Shown here: positions 52,329 through 60,994 of the stretch, piece by piece
How the letters are laid out: each line of letters starts with the position of its first letter
Numbering within the stretch: position 1 is the stretch's first letter
Source: Gemmatimonadota bacterium
GTDB taxonomy: Bacteria > Gemmatimonadota > Gemmatimonadetes > Gemmatimonadales > GWC2-71-9
Direction: 5' to 3'
DNA length: 64,000 nucleotides
Assembly: GCA_003221005.1 (NCBI GenBank)
Contig: QHTZ01000099.1
Location: forward strand, 1-64,000
Notes under the pieces: model-generated
What the model saw: the letters and a program-made list of their open reading frames with translations, nothing else
Database searches by the model: none
What the model was told of the DNA's origin: nothing
Translations under genes and position numbers: made by a program

Positions 52329-53324
52329 TCACCAGCGAATGGCCGCGCTCCCCCAGGTGAACCCTGAGCCGAACGCCGTGAAGATCAACAGGTCGCCGCG
52401 TCCCACGCGACCGTCGGCAATCGCTTCGTCGAGCGCGATGGGGATCGAAGCGGCGGTGGTGTTGCCGTACTTCTGAATATTCACGTACACCTGATCGTCG
52501 CGCAGCCCGAGCGTCTTCTGCACCATCTCGATGATCCGCAGGTTCGCCTGATGGGGAACGAGGAGTTTCACGTCCGCCGCCGTCAGGCCGTGCGTGCGGA
52601 GCGCGAGCTGGACCGCCTGCGGCATGAGGACCGACGCGAACTTGAACACCTCGCGCCCGTCCATCACGGCGTGGTGCTTGCCCTCGCGCAGCAGCTCCTC
52701 GCTGACGTAGGGATCGTGGGCCAGGCCGGGCGCGTCCACCCACAGCTTCTCGGCGTGGCGCCCATCCGCGAACAGGTGAGTGGACAGCACGCCGCGCCCC
52801 GGGGCGTCCGTGGCGCCCAGGATGGCGACACCCGCCCCGTCGCCGAACAGCACCGCGGTGTCGCGCCCGCGCGTGGTCTTGTCGAGGCCGCGAGAATGCA
52901 CTTCGGCGCCGACGAGCAGGATGCGGCGGTACTGCCCCACCCGGATCCACGCGTCCGCCACGGCGAGGCCGTACAGGAAGCCGCTGCACTGATTGCGGAC
53001 GTCGATCGCCGGGATGCCCGAGAGGCCGAGCTCGCGCTGCAGGAACACGCCGTTGCCGGGCTCGAAGTGATCGGGCGTGCAGGTGCAGTACACGATGCAG
53101 TCGAGATCGCTCGCCTTGAGGCCGGCCTTGGCGAGCGCCCCGCAGGCGGCCTCGCGCGCGAGACTCGCTCCGGTCTCGCCGTCGCTCACCCAGTAGCGGG
53201 TGCGGATGCCGCTGCGTTGCGTGATCCACTCGTCCGAGGTGTCCATCACCTTGGCCAGGTCCTCGTTCGTGACGCACCGCGCGGGGACGTGGAAGGCGGT
53301 GGCGATGAACTCGGTGCGGGGCAT
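52329..53324 (-). CDS. fabH: 3-oxoacyl-[acyl-carrier-protein] synthase III
   Basis: FabH condenses an acyl-CoA with malonyl-ACP to start fatty-acid synthesis. The 331-residue thiolase-fold protein has the full triad: Cys in RNQCSGFLYGL, His in VPHQANLRII and Asn in KYGNTTAASIP. The N-terminal SDEWITQRSGIRTRYW and C-terminal LIFTAFGSGFTWG segments are standard. Length is normal. The gene is the first of a fabH-fabI pair; no other fatty-acid genes are adjacent. The ATG is 14 bases downstream of a CAGGAG-like site (on the minus strand, TGAGGAGCC). Confidence 0.93.
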   Translation of the reverse strand: MPRTEFIATAFHVPARCVTNEDLAKVMDTSDEWITQRSGIRTRYWVSDGETGASLAREAACGALAKAGLKASDLDCIVYCTCTPDHFEPGNGVFLQRELGLSGIPAIDVRNQCSGFLYGLAVADAWIRVGQYRRILLVGAEVHSRGLDKTTRGRDTAVLFGDGAGVAILGATDAPGRGVLSTHLFADGRHAEKLWVDAPGLAHDPYVSEELLREGKHHAVMDGREVFKFASVLMPQAVQLALRTHGLTAADVKLLVPHQANLRIIEMVQKTLGLRDDQVYVNIQKYGNTTAASIPIALDEAIADGRVGRGDLLIFTAFGSGFTWGSAAIRW

Positions 53325-53401
53325 GGCTCCTCAGGCAACCGGTTGCGGGGCGCGAGCGAATGGGGAAGATTTCGCCCCCGGCGCGGCAAAGCAAGGGAGC
53401 C

Positions 53402-53659
53402 ATGCAGCTCACGGTCAGCCGAGCACAGCTCGAGGCGGTGCGCGGCGCCAAGCATCTGCCCGACGTGCTGCAACGCGTGCTCGGCGCTGCGCGTCCGCTC
53501 GGCGATGGCTACGTCCTCACGCTGACGTACGAAGAGGCCACCGCCCTGAACGAGCTGTGCGCGTGGAACGTGCACACCGACGCGGGCGGCGCGGTGACGC
53601 CGGCGTCGCGCCCGTTCGACGAGGTCGTCAAGGCGATTCTCACGCATCCGGAGTACTGA
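53402..53659 (+). CDS. small conserved-looking protein of unknown function
   Basis: An 85-residue acidic protein starting at ATG 53402, preceded by AAGGGAG. It reads as three helices and a strand (VSRAQLEAVRGAKHLPDVLQ, YVLTLTYEEATALNELCAWN, FDEVVKAILTHPEY) with no motif I recognise. Divergent from fabH by 77 bases and followed directly by the nine-base repeat and the S9 peptidase gene. The clean start, sensible composition and good length of the frame argue that it is real. Confidence 0.65.
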   Translation: MQLTVSRAQLEAVRGAKHLPDVLQRVLGAARPLGDGYVLTLTYEEATALNELCAWNVHTDAGGAVTPASRPFDEVVKAILTHPEY

Positions 53660-53704
53660 GGCGGCAGAGGCGGCAGAGGCGGCAAGGGCGGCAAGGGCGG
53701 CAAA
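53660..53704 (+). repeat. five-copy 9-bp tandem repeat
   Basis: Five head-to-tail units (GGCGGCAGA twice, GGCGGCAAG twice, GGCGGCAAA once) begin immediately after the stop codon at 53659 and end 16 bases before the peptidase start. Confidence 0.9.
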
Positions 53705-54508
53705 GAGAAAGGCGGAGCGCATGAGCTGGTTGCGACAGCTGGTACTGATGGGGCTCGTTACCCTTCCCCCGTTCGTCGTCCCCCGTCCCGTTGTTGCTCA
53801 GAAGCGCGCTCTCACGTTCGACGATTTCATCGCCCTCCCGAGCGTCGGCGATCCGCAGCTTTCGCCCGACGGCAGGCGCGTGGCCTACACCGTCACGACC
53901 TACTCGCTCCAGGACAACCGCGGCACGGGGCGCATCTGGATCGCTGACGTCGCGACCGGCGAGGCACGCCAGCTCACCCAGGGGCCTGGGTCGGACCGGC
54001 AGCCGCGCTGGTCGCCGGACGGGAGCACGCTCGGCTTCGTCTCCACCCGCCAGGGGAGTAGCGGGGGGGGCGGTGGCGGCCCGCAGCTGTGGGTGCTGAC
54101 CCTCTCAGGAGGTGAGGCGCGCAAGGTGACGAACCTGCCGGACGGCGTCTCCGACCCGGTGTGGCTGCCCGACGGCAAGGGGCTGCTCGTGACGAGCGAC
54201 ATCAAGTGGCCCGCGGAGCAGGAGATCGACCGCCGCAACGGCAACTATCCCACAGATGCGCGGCTGTGGACCGACCTGTTCTACCGGCACTGGGACGACT
54301 GGCGCGCTGGCAGGCGGCAACACGTCTTCTCCGTGAGCCTTGCCGAAGGCCACGCGACCGATCTGATGCCGGTGGACCGCGACGTCCCCACGATCGCGAC
54401 TTCAGGCGACGGGGACGTGAGCGTCTCCCCAGATGGGCGGGAGATCGCGGTGGCGATCCACGGGGAGCCGGTCGCCGACAACACGAATGTCGACATCTAC
54501 GTCATGGT

Positions 54509-54536
54509 GAGGGATGGGGGACGAGGGACGGGGGAC
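54509..54536 (+). repeat. four-copy heptamer GRGGGAC inside the S9 peptidase gene
   Basis: GAGGGAT, GGGGGAC, GAGGGAC and GGGGGAC stand head to tail (28 bp), encoding VRDGGRGTGDG. The same unit makes the inverted tracts at 32814-32891. It lies just upstream of the frameshift. Confidence 0.85.
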
Positions 54537-54600
54537 GGGGCAATGCGGCAGGTCTCGAGCGGCCGGGGTTCGAAGCGGATCGGTCACGCCTCATGCTGCT

Positions 54601-54780
54601 GCGACGGAAGGACGGAAGGACGGAAGGGGGAAGCCCGACCGAGGTCACAGCGGGGTGGACGTTGTCGGTGGGCTCCTATGTCTGGTGCCCAGACTCGAAG
54701 TGCATCTACGCGGTGGTGGACGAGCGCGGAGCCGAGAACGTGCACCGCATCGACGTTCCGTCCTTCCGTCATTCCGTCGC
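54601..54780. repeat. inverted octamer repeat pair inside the S9 peptidase gene
   Basis: Three GACGGAAG octamers (54603-54626) and three TTCCGTC(C/A/G) octamers (54756-54779) face each other across about 130 bases of normal coding sequence. The right arm is nearly identical over some 30 bases to the one at 44426-44455, including the following CTTTTC. Both sit at loops between propeller strands. Confidence 0.85.
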
Positions 54781-55752
54781 CTTTTCGGGCGGCGTCAACA
54801 CGGGCGTCGCTGTCGCTCCCGACGGGAGGAGCTTCGTCCACCTGCACTCGAGCGGCAACCATCCGGCGGAAGTGTGGGTCACCGGGCGGCCGCTCAGCCA
54901 CCACAGCGACGCTGGGATCGCCGGCCTGGACCTGCGTCCCCTCGAGCCGCTCGGCTTCGTCGGCGCGCTCGGTGACTCGGTATTCGGCTGGCTGCTGAAG
55001 CCGCCGGGGTTCGACCCCGCGAAAAAGTATCCACTCGCCTACTTGATCCACGGGGGCCCGCAGGGGGCGTGGCACGATGAGTGGCACGCCCGCTGGAACT
55101 ACCAGATGTTCGCGAGCCGCGGCTACGTCGTCGCCGCCGTGAACTTTCACGGCTCGACGGGCTACGGCCAGAAGTTCACCGACGCGATCTCGCAGCACTG
55201 GGGCGACTACCCGTTCGAGGACCTGATGAAAGGGCTCGACGCCGTGGCGCGCCTGCCGTACGTGGACTCGACCCGCATGGGCGCGGCCGGCGCGTCGTAC
55301 GGCGGCTACATGGTCTACTGGCTCGCGGGCCACACCAACCGTTTCAAGGTGCTGGTGGATCATGACGGGGTCTTCAATCCCACCAGCATGTACGGCAGCA
55401 CCGAAGAGCTGTGGTTCGTGGAGTGGGAGTTCGGTGGGGCGCTGTACGGCAACCGCCCGCTGTACGACAAGTGGTCGCCGCTCGCCTTCGCCGCGAGCTG
55501 GAAGACCCCGATGCTCATCGTCCACTCCCAGCTCGACTATCGGGTGGACCTGTCCGAGGGGTACCAGGCGTTCAGCGCGCTCCGTAAGATGGGGGTACCC
55601 GCGAAGTTCTTATACTTCCCCGACGAGGGACACTGGGTGCTACGCCCTCGCAACCGCCGCATCTGGTGGGGGACGGTGCTCGACTGGCTCGACCAATACC
55701 TGAAGCCGGCAGGGGCTGCGGTTGGAGCGGGGGCGGGGGCGGGGTCACGCTG

Positions 55753-56172
55753 ATGGGCGGCGAACGCTTCCTGACGACGCTCACGCGCACGGCGGCCGGG
55801 GCGCTGCTGCTCGGGCTGCTGTTGGTCCTGGTGCTGCCGCGTCACGCCGGACTGCTGTTGGACTATGTGGACGCGTTCACGCTCGCGTTCTGCTTCACGT
55901 TCATCGGGCATTACGTCGAGGTGCTGCTGCTGGCGCTGCCGCAGATCGAAACCGGTGCCGGTCGCCTGGTGCGGGTGGCGGGCTGGTTCGCGGGCGGGCT
56001 GTGGTGCTACGTGGTGGCGCGCTGGCTGTGGCTCCGCTACGGGCGCGACCTGAACGACCTGCCCGGCCTCGTGTGGGGCGGCGTGTTCTTTATCGGGCTC
56101 GAGCTCGTGGTGCATGCCGCATTGAAGGCGCGCGGCCAGCCCAACTTCTACCAGCCCGCAGCGGAGCCCTAG
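55753..56172 (+). CDS. small four-span membrane protein
   Basis: A 139-residue protein whose ATG overlaps the peptidase stop (TGATG). It has about four hydrophobic spans (AGALLLGLLLVLVLP, AFTLAFCFTFIGHYVEVLLL, GWFAGGLWCYVVARWLWL, VWGGVFFIGLELVVHAAL) and several conserved-looking charged or aromatic residues inside them (His-Tyr-Val-Glu). Not recognised; it may be an integral membrane protein of the DoxX or DUF type. Its stop overlaps that of the converging M1 peptidase by four bases. Confidence 0.7.
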   Translation: MGGERFLTTLTRTAAGALLLGLLLVLVLPRHAGLLLDYVDAFTLAFCFTFIGHYVEVLLLALPQIETGAGRLVRVAGWFAGGLWCYVVARWLWLRYGRDLNDLPGLVWGGVFFIGLELVVHAALKARGQPNFYQPAAEP

Positions 56173-58127
56173 CGCCCGGTGCCCGCCCCCGCCCCCGGCT
56201 TCGCCCAAACGTTGTTGTCGCGCCGCACGTCAGGGAACGACTGCTGCGGATCGATCTCGACCTGGACGACCGCCGTCGGCGCCGGCCGGATGTAAACGTA
56301 GCGGTTCCGCAGGAGCCAGATTTCGACCGGCAGGCGCACCCAGGCCTTCGCGCCGTCGGCGAAGCTGAGGCGCAGGTCCACCGGCATCGGGAGCGCGCCC
56401 GGGCTCGAGAGGAAGACGGCGGCGTAGGCCGCCCCCGCTGAGTCCCGCAACGCGGTCACCGAGTCCACCGCCTGATCGACCACGTCGGTCGTGTAGAACC
56501 AGCCACGCCAGAACCACGACAGGTCTTCTCCCAGTCCATCCTCCATCGCGCGGAAGAAGTCGGCGGGCGTGGGATGCCGGAACGCCCAGCGCCGGATGTA
56601 CTCGCGGAACGCGGCGTCGAAGCGCGTGGTGTCGTTCAGGATGTGGTGGCGCAGTAGGTAGAGACCCGTCGCCGGCTTGGTGTATTCCACCTGGCCGAGC
56701 AGCCGCGGCTCCACGCGGTCGGCGGGGAGCATCGCCGGCTGGTCGAGGCCGGTCGTCGCGAACCGCGCCCAGTCGCGCGCGTCCCCGCGGCCCTGCAGCG
56801 TGTCGTGGTAGAACGTCATGCCGGAGTAGATGTTGATGAACGTGTTGAACCCCTCGTCCATCCACGCGTACAGCCGTTCGTTCGAGCCCACGATCATCGG
56901 GAACCACTGGTGGCCGAGCTCGTGCGTCGTGACGCCGAACAAGCCGCGGCCGCCGGAGCGGTCCCCGCAGAACACGATCATCGGGTATTCCATGCCGGCG
57001 ACAGGGCCGGCGACGTTGATCGCCGTCGGATAGGGATAGCGGAACCACTTCTCGGAGTAGTGCTTGATCGTGTGGCGCGCGTACGCGGTGGAGTTCTGCC
57101 AGTCGGCGTTGGCCTCGGGCGGGTAGACGGACTGGATCAGGACGCCGTCCCACCCGCTCGCGTCCCAGATGAAGTTGGGCGCCGCCGCCCAGGCGACGTC
57201 GCGCACGTTCTTCGCGCTGAAGCGCCAGGTCAACGTCGTGCGCTTGCCGGGAGGACGCGTGAACGGCTGCCCTACCTCGGTCTTCGCGATGATGGGCGTG
57301 GTGCTGTCCGATCGCAGCGCCCGCGCCAGGCGGGTGCGCTGGGTGGTCGTGAGCACTTCGACTGGATTGAGCAGCGTGCCCGTGGCCACGACTACGAAGC
57401 TCCGGGGCACGGTGATCTCGAAGTCGAAGTCGCCGTACTCGAGATAGAACTCGCCCTGACCGAGGTACTGCTCCGTGTTCCAGCCGCGGACGTCGTCGTA
57501 CACGGCCATGCGTGGATACCACTGGGCGCTCTCGTACAGCCAGCCTTCGGGGAATTGCTCGCGCCCCATCCGGTCGGAGCCGTGCTCCGGGATCTGGAAG
57601 TGGTAGGCGACGTCGAACGTCGCGGTGCCACCCGGGGCGAGGGGGCGGTCGAGCTCGGCCCGGAGCATCGTCCCGTTTGTGGTCGTGGCGAGCGGGACGC
57701 GGTTGACTGCTTGGCCCACCCGCCGCGCTGCCCGGAACTCCTCGATCGTGAATCCGCCGATGAAGCCACCGCCCGCGAACCGCGCCCCTGGCGGGTTGAT
57801 CGCGGAGCCACGGCTGTCCTCACGGTAGATGTTTTGGTCCACCTGCAGCCACACGTAGCGGAGCGTGTCCGGGGAGTGGTTCGTGTAGCGGATCGTCTCG
57901 CGGCCCGCGATCGTGTGCGTCCCGGTGTCGAGCGTCGCGCGGATCGTGTAGTCGGCGCGCTGCTGCCAGTAGCTCGGTCCCGGCGTGCCCGCGCCGGTGC
58001 GGAGCAGGTTGGGAGCGGGGAGCTCGAGGCGCCGGAACGGCGACGTGTCGGAGACCTGGGGCGGCAGAGCGGGGAGTGCGCGCGGCTGCTGTTGCAAGGC
58101 GGCGATGACGAGCACGAGTGCGAGCAT
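56169..58127 (-). CDS. secreted M1-family zinc metallopeptidase
   Basis: The 652-residue protein has a short signal peptide (MLALVLVIAALQQQP) and the M1 aminopeptidase layout: an N-terminal beta domain (TIRATLDTGTHTIAGRETIRY), the substrate-recognising GMEYP in PVAGMEYPMIVFCGD, and the zinc site THELGHQWFPMIVGSNERLYAWMDEGFNTF (quoted in two parts: HELGH, and Glu in WMDEGFN), near residues 400-422. It should remove N-terminal residues from peptides outside the cytoplasm. The C-terminal tail is Gly/Ala-rich. Length is normal for bacterial secreted M1 proteins. A GAGGA ribosome site lies eight bases before the start. Confidence 0.9.
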   Translation of the reverse strand: MLALVLVIAALQQQPRALPALPPQVSDTSPFRRLELPAPNLLRTGAGTPGPSYWQQRADYTIRATLDTGTHTIAGRETIRYTNHSPDTLRYVWLQVDQNIYREDSRGSAINPPGARFAGGGFIGGFTIEEFRAARRVGQAVNRVPLATTTNGTMLRAELDRPLAPGGTATFDVAYHFQIPEHGSDRMGREQFPEGWLYESAQWYPRMAVYDDVRGWNTEQYLGQGEFYLEYGDFDFEITVPRSFVVVATGTLLNPVEVLTTTQRTRLARALRSDSTTPIIAKTEVGQPFTRPPGKRTTLTWRFSAKNVRDVAWAAAPNFIWDASGWDGVLIQSVYPPEANADWQNSTAYARHTIKHYSEKWFRYPYPTAINVAGPVAGMEYPMIVFCGDRSGGRGLFGVTTHELGHQWFPMIVGSNERLYAWMDEGFNTFINIYSGMTFYHDTLQGRGDARDWARFATTGLDQPAMLPADRVEPRLLGQVEYTKPATGLYLLRHHILNDTTRFDAAFREYIRRWAFRHPTPADFFRAMEDGLGEDLSWFWRGWFYTTDVVDQAVDSVTALRDSAGAAYAAVFLSSPGALPMPVDLRLSFADGAKAWVRLPVEIWLLRNRYVYIRPAPTAVVQVEIDPQQSFPDVRRDNNVWAKPGAGAGTGR

Positions 58128-58142
58128 GATGTGAGTCCTCGG

Positions 58143-59087
58143 TTAAGGCGCGTGTGCATCGCGTGCTTCCTTCAAGTATCCACCCGCTACGCCGCCCACG
58201 ACCATCGTGAGCCCGAGCCAGCCGAGGCTCGTGAGCCGCTGGCCGAACAGGAACAGCGCGAGCAGGGTTCCCACGACCGGCTCGATCGTCGCCGCGACGG
58301 CGGTCGGGGCCGCGTCGATGCGGCGCACGCCGGCGAAGAACAGGAAATTCGCCGCCAGCACCGTGGCGAGGGCGAGCGCCACGATGTAGACCCAGCCACC
58401 GAGCGTCGGCGGGGGCACGGGCGGATGCCCTGCCAGAGGAAGCACCAGCCCGAGAATCACGGTTCCGCCCGCGATTTCGAGCAGCAGGACGCGGGCGGCG
58501 CCGTAGCGTGGCACGGACCAGCGGGCGAGCAGGGTCGTGCCGGCATACGAGAGGGCGGCGAGCAGTCCCCCCGCAACCCCCGCGACGAGGCTCGGCGTAG
58601 CCACGCCGGCGAGGCCCGAGCCGTGGCTGCCCCCCTGCACCGTGAGCGCCGCACCCGACATCACCACGAGCGCGAGCAGCAGGCGCGTGGCAGTGAGCGT
58701 CTCGCCGAGCAGCGGCTGCGCCAGCACGGCGACGATCACGGGGGCCGTGTACAAGAGCGCGGCCGCGCTTGCCACCCCGGCGCCCGCGATGCCGAACTGA
58801 TAGGCGACCTCAAACAGCGCGACGAGCGCCCCGCCGCCGAGGCCGACGAGCAGCAGCCCGCGGCGGTCGATCCGGAAGAACCCGGGGTGGAACATGCCGT
58901 ACGCGATGAGCCCGAGTGTGCCGAGCAGGATGCGCCAGAAGCCGATGCCGGTCAGCGCCGCGCCGGCGGCGTACAGCGCGGTGCTGAGCGGGCCGGTCGT
59001 GCCCCACAGGGCGCCCGCACCCAGGGCGAAGAGGTAGCCGGCGAGACGGGTGGTGCGGGCGGGATAATGGGGCGCGGCAACGTCCAT
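58143..59087 (-). CDS. EamA/DMT-family transporter
   Basis: The 314-residue protein has ten predicted spans in two EamA repeats (first from LAGYLFALGAGALWGTTGPL, second from LVAGVAGGLLAALSYAGTTLLA). The repeats have the usual Pro/Gly positions (LYTAPVIVAVLAQPLLGETLT; TIEPVVGTLLALFLFGQRLT). This superfamily exports amino acids, nucleotides or other small metabolites; no substrate can be inferred. It lies between the M1 peptidase (15 bases) and PhzF genes on the same strand. Confidence 0.88.
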   Translation of the reverse strand: MDVAAPHYPARTTRLAGYLFALGAGALWGTTGPLSTALYAAGAALTGIGFWRILLGTLGLIAYGMFHPGFFRIDRRGLLLVGLGGGALVALFEVAYQFGIAGAGVASAAALLYTAPVIVAVLAQPLLGETLTATRLLLALVVMSGAALTVQGGSHGSGLAGVATPSLVAGVAGGLLAALSYAGTTLLARWSVPRYGAARVLLLEIAGGTVILGLVLPLAGHPPVPPPTLGGWVYIVALALATVLAANFLFFAGVRRIDAAPTAVAATIEPVVGTLLALFLFGQRLTSLGWLGLTMVVGGVAGGYLKEARDAHAP

Positions 59088-59167
59088 GGACTCGTCCTGG
59101 GAGATCGAGTTGGGAAGTCTAATACACTACGGGTGACATGACCGGTGCGTTCACCCGCCGTGCGGCG

Positions 59168-59956
59168 TCACACCAGCTCCCCCCGCAGCACCGTGACCGC
59201 CTGGCCGCCGAGGATGACGCGGTCGCCCTGTGGCCGGACGCGGACCACTCCGCCCCGGGGCGAGGCCTGGTAGGCGACGAGCTCCGGCTTGCCGAGTCGC
59301 GCGGCCCAGAACGGCGCCAGGGTGCAGTGCGCCGACCCAGTGACGGGATCTTCGTTCACCCCTGCGCGCGGCGCGAAGAAGCGGGAGACGAAGTCGAATC
59401 CCGGAGTTGATGCGCGGCTCGTAACGATGACGCCGCGCGCATCCGCGCGAGCGAGGGCGGCGAAGTCGGGAGCGATCCGCCGCACCGCGGCTTCGCTCTC
59501 AAGCTCCAGCAAATAGTCGAAGCGGCTGCGTCCCACGCTGCGCGGCTGCACGCCGAGCGCCTCGACGAGCCCGGGGGGTGGCTCGGCGGGCGTCGCGGGA
59601 GTGGCCGGGAAATCGAGCTCGATCCAGCCGTCCCACCGCTCGGCCGTGAGCAACCCGCTCTTGGTGTGGAACCGCGCCTGCTGGTCGGGCGCGAGATGGT
59701 GGTCTTCCCACAGCACATGCGCGCTCGCCACCGTGGCATGCCCGCACAGCGCGACTTCGACCGCCGGCGTGAACCATCGCAGGTCGTACCCGTCGTTCTG
59801 GCGGACGAGGAAGGCTGTCTCCGACAGGTTCATTTCCTGTGCGACGTGCTGCATCCAGCCCTCGTCGCGCGGGCTGGGGAGGATGCACACAGCAGCCGGG
59901 TTGCCGGCGAAGGGCTTGTCCGTGAAGGCATCTACCTGGATGATCGCGAGTCCCAT
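59168..59956 (-). CDS. PhzF-family isomerase/epimerase
   Basis: The 262-residue protein has the two-domain PhzF fold with its catalytic Glu in MNLSETAFLV (about residue 45), ALCGHATVASAHVLW and the C-terminal NEDPVTGSAHCTLAPFWA. PhzF proteins isomerise trans-2,3-dihydro-3-hydroxyanthranilate in phenazine synthesis, but most genomic relatives have unknown substrates, and no phenazine gene is nearby. Start ATG 59956 is supported by the immediate IIQVDAFTDKPFAGNPAAV (quoted in part: FTDKPFAGNPAAV) N-terminus of the family. Confidence 0.92.
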   Translation of the reverse strand: MGLAIIQVDAFTDKPFAGNPAAVCILPSPRDEGWMQHVAQEMNLSETAFLVRQNDGYDLRWFTPAVEVALCGHATVASAHVLWEDHHLAPDQQARFHTKSGLLTAERWDGWIELDFPATPATPAEPPPGLVEALGVQPRSVGRSRFDYLLELESEAAVRRIAPDFAALARADARGVIVTSRASTPGFDFVSRFFAPRAGVNEDPVTGSAHCTLAPFWAARLGKPELVAYQASPRGGVVRVRPQGDRVILGGQAVTVLRGELV

Positions 59957-60008
59957 GGGCGTCTAAGTGTAATGGACGGGGAGGTTGTGCACGCCGGCGC
60001 CCGAAGAG

Positions 60009-60050
60009 CGCGAGTGAACTCGCGGCTCGGCGCTCGCCCGTAAGCGGGCG
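60009..60050 (-). terminator. two adjacent hairpins after uppS
   Basis: CGCGAG-TGAA-CTCGCG (60009-60024, extendable by GAG/CTC) and CGCCCG-TAAG-CGGGCG (60035-60050) lie between the uppS stop and the phzF start on the minus strand. Neither has a U-run; together they may end or attenuate uppS transcription. Confidence 0.45.
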
Positions 60051-60057
60051 GGTGACG

Positions 60058-60597
60058 TTACCCGGCCGCGCGCTTGGGGAGGGTGCCGAAGCGGCGCTCC
60101 CGGGCGCGGAACTCCTCGATCGCCGCCGCCAAGTCCGCGGGTGCGAAGTCGGGCCACATGCGCTCGGTGAAGTACAGCTCGGCGTAGGCGCATTCCCACA
60201 GGAGGAAGTCGCTGAGCCGCTGCTCGCCCCCCGTCCTGATCAGGAGATCGACGTCGGCCGCCGTGTCGCCGTAGGCTTCTCCGAGCCGACGCGCGAAATC
60301 GGCGCGCGTGTGCTCGCCGGGGGCGAGGCGGCGCGCCGCCTCGACGATCGTGTCGCGGGCCGAGTAGTCGACGGCGAGGCGAAGATGCAGTCTGCGGTTT
60401 CCCGCGGTGGCCAGCTCGGCCGAGGCGAACAGCGTCAGTGCGCCGACGCCGAGTGTGGGCGCGGTTTCGACGATGGGGCGCACGGCGCGGGCGCCGGCGC
60501 GGTGGCCGTGCGTGCGGGCGAGGCCGCGGCGCGTGGCCCAGCGCCCGTTACCGTCCATCACGATGGCAACGTGCAGTCCAGAAGTACTCTGCTTCAT
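60058..60597 (-). CDS. uppS: polyprenyl (undecaprenyl) diphosphate synthase, internally shortened
   Basis: UppS makes the C55 lipid carrier for cell-wall sugars. The N-terminus is canonical ([27 protein letters not shown]) and the C-terminus also ([44 protein letters not shown]), including the Asp and Arg/Glu substrate residues. Between LTLFAS and AELATAGN the family has about 55-60 more residues, beginning SSENW-RP, which bind farnesyl diphosphate and form part of the tunnel; they are absent in frame, so the protein has 179 residues in place of about 240. ATG 60597 is used (TTG 60612 has no ribosome site). It is a complete frame but probably a defective or unusually short enzyme. Confidence 0.8.
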   Translation of the reverse strand: MKQSTSGLHVAIVMDGNGRWATRRGLARTHGHRAGARAVRPIVETAPTLGVGALTLFASAELATAGNRRLHLRLAVDYSARDTIVEAARRLAPGEHTRADFARRLGEAYGDTAADVDLLIRTGGEQRLSDFLLWECAYAELYFTERMWPDFAPADLAAAIEEFRARERRFGTLPKRAAG

Positions 60598-60625
60598 AAA
60601 GTCCGTAGGCAAATAAAAAACGCCG

Positions 60626-60994
60626 TCAGCGCTCGCGCGTCGCGCGGATCAGCGCCTCCATGTGGTCGAGGTAGTGCTCCAGCGCGCGGCGCCCCGCGGG
60701 AGTGAGCCGGTACTCGGTCTGCGGCACGCGGCCGGCGAAGGACTTGGTGCACTTGATGTACTGCGCGTGCTCGAGCTTGCGCGCGTGCACGCTCAAGTTG
60801 CCGTCGCTCGTCTTGAGGAGCCGCTTCAGCTCGCTGAAGGTGAGCGCGTCGTTCACGGCGAGCGCGCTCACGATCCCGAGCCGGACCCGCTCGTGAATCA
60901 GCCGGTCGAGCTGCGCGGGCGGCGGCTGCCGGCGCCCGCGGGGGACGGGGCGCTCGGCCGCATCCGACCGCCTGGCCGCGGTCGACTTAGCCAC
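60626..60994 (-). CDS. winged-helix transcriptional regulator
   Basis: The 122-residue protein (GTG 60994, ribosome site GGAGGT three bases upstream) has a basic, disordered first 25 residues and then a winged helix of the small MarR/ArsR-like type: [47 protein letters not shown] (recognition helix [13 protein letters not shown]) and wing [14 protein letters not shown]. Such proteins often regulate the adjacent membrane-protein gene, which precedes it in the same operon with an eight-base overlap. An inverted repeat just upstream of the operon promoter could be its site. Confidence 0.85.
   Translation of the reverse strand: MAKSTAARRSDAAERPVPRGRRQPPPAQLDRLIHERVRLGIVSALAVNDALTFSELKRLLKTSDGNLSVHARKLEHAQYIKCTKSFAGRVPQTEYRLTPAGRRALEHYLDHMEALIRATRER

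Larger units (their letters stand above)
53721..55753 (+). pseudogene. S9-family prolyl oligopeptidase, frameshifted
   Basis: The N-terminal half (ATG 53721, signal peptide MSWLRQLVLMGLVTLPPFVV, beta-propeller repeats such as DPQLSPDGRRVAYTV and RQPRWSPDGSTLGFV) reads in one frame to about 54560. The C-terminal half continues in another frame from about 54560 (ERPGFEADRSRLMLL) through the catalytic domain to 55753. That domain has the Ser in GASYGGYMVYW, Asp in HSQLDYRVDLSEG and His in DEGHWVLRP, all intact. Between AMRQVSS and GFEADRSRL the family has about 30 residues (a propeller strand ending AYRAQ...) that are missing, so a non-multiple-of-three deletion is the simplest cause. The break lies between two short-repeat tracts. 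If the sequence is right, no full peptidase is made. Confidence 0.8.

Noticed and set aside
55720-56200. G-rich hexamer runs (GGGGGC) at the ends of the S9 and M1 genes
   Set aside because: They encode Gly/Ala tails and are typical of high-GC gene ends; nothing further supports a function.
56805-59141. 778-codon open frame on the plus strand across the M1 peptidase and EamA genes
   Set aside because: Spans two well-defined minus-strand genes; composition is Arg/Glu/Gly-rich with no motif.
59168-59956. Phenazine biosynthesis cluster
   Set aside because: PhzF-like genes are common as singletons and no other phz gene is present.
60600-60650. Intrinsic terminator for the winged-helix gene (six T residues on the minus strand)
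   Set aside because: No convincing stem precedes the T run.
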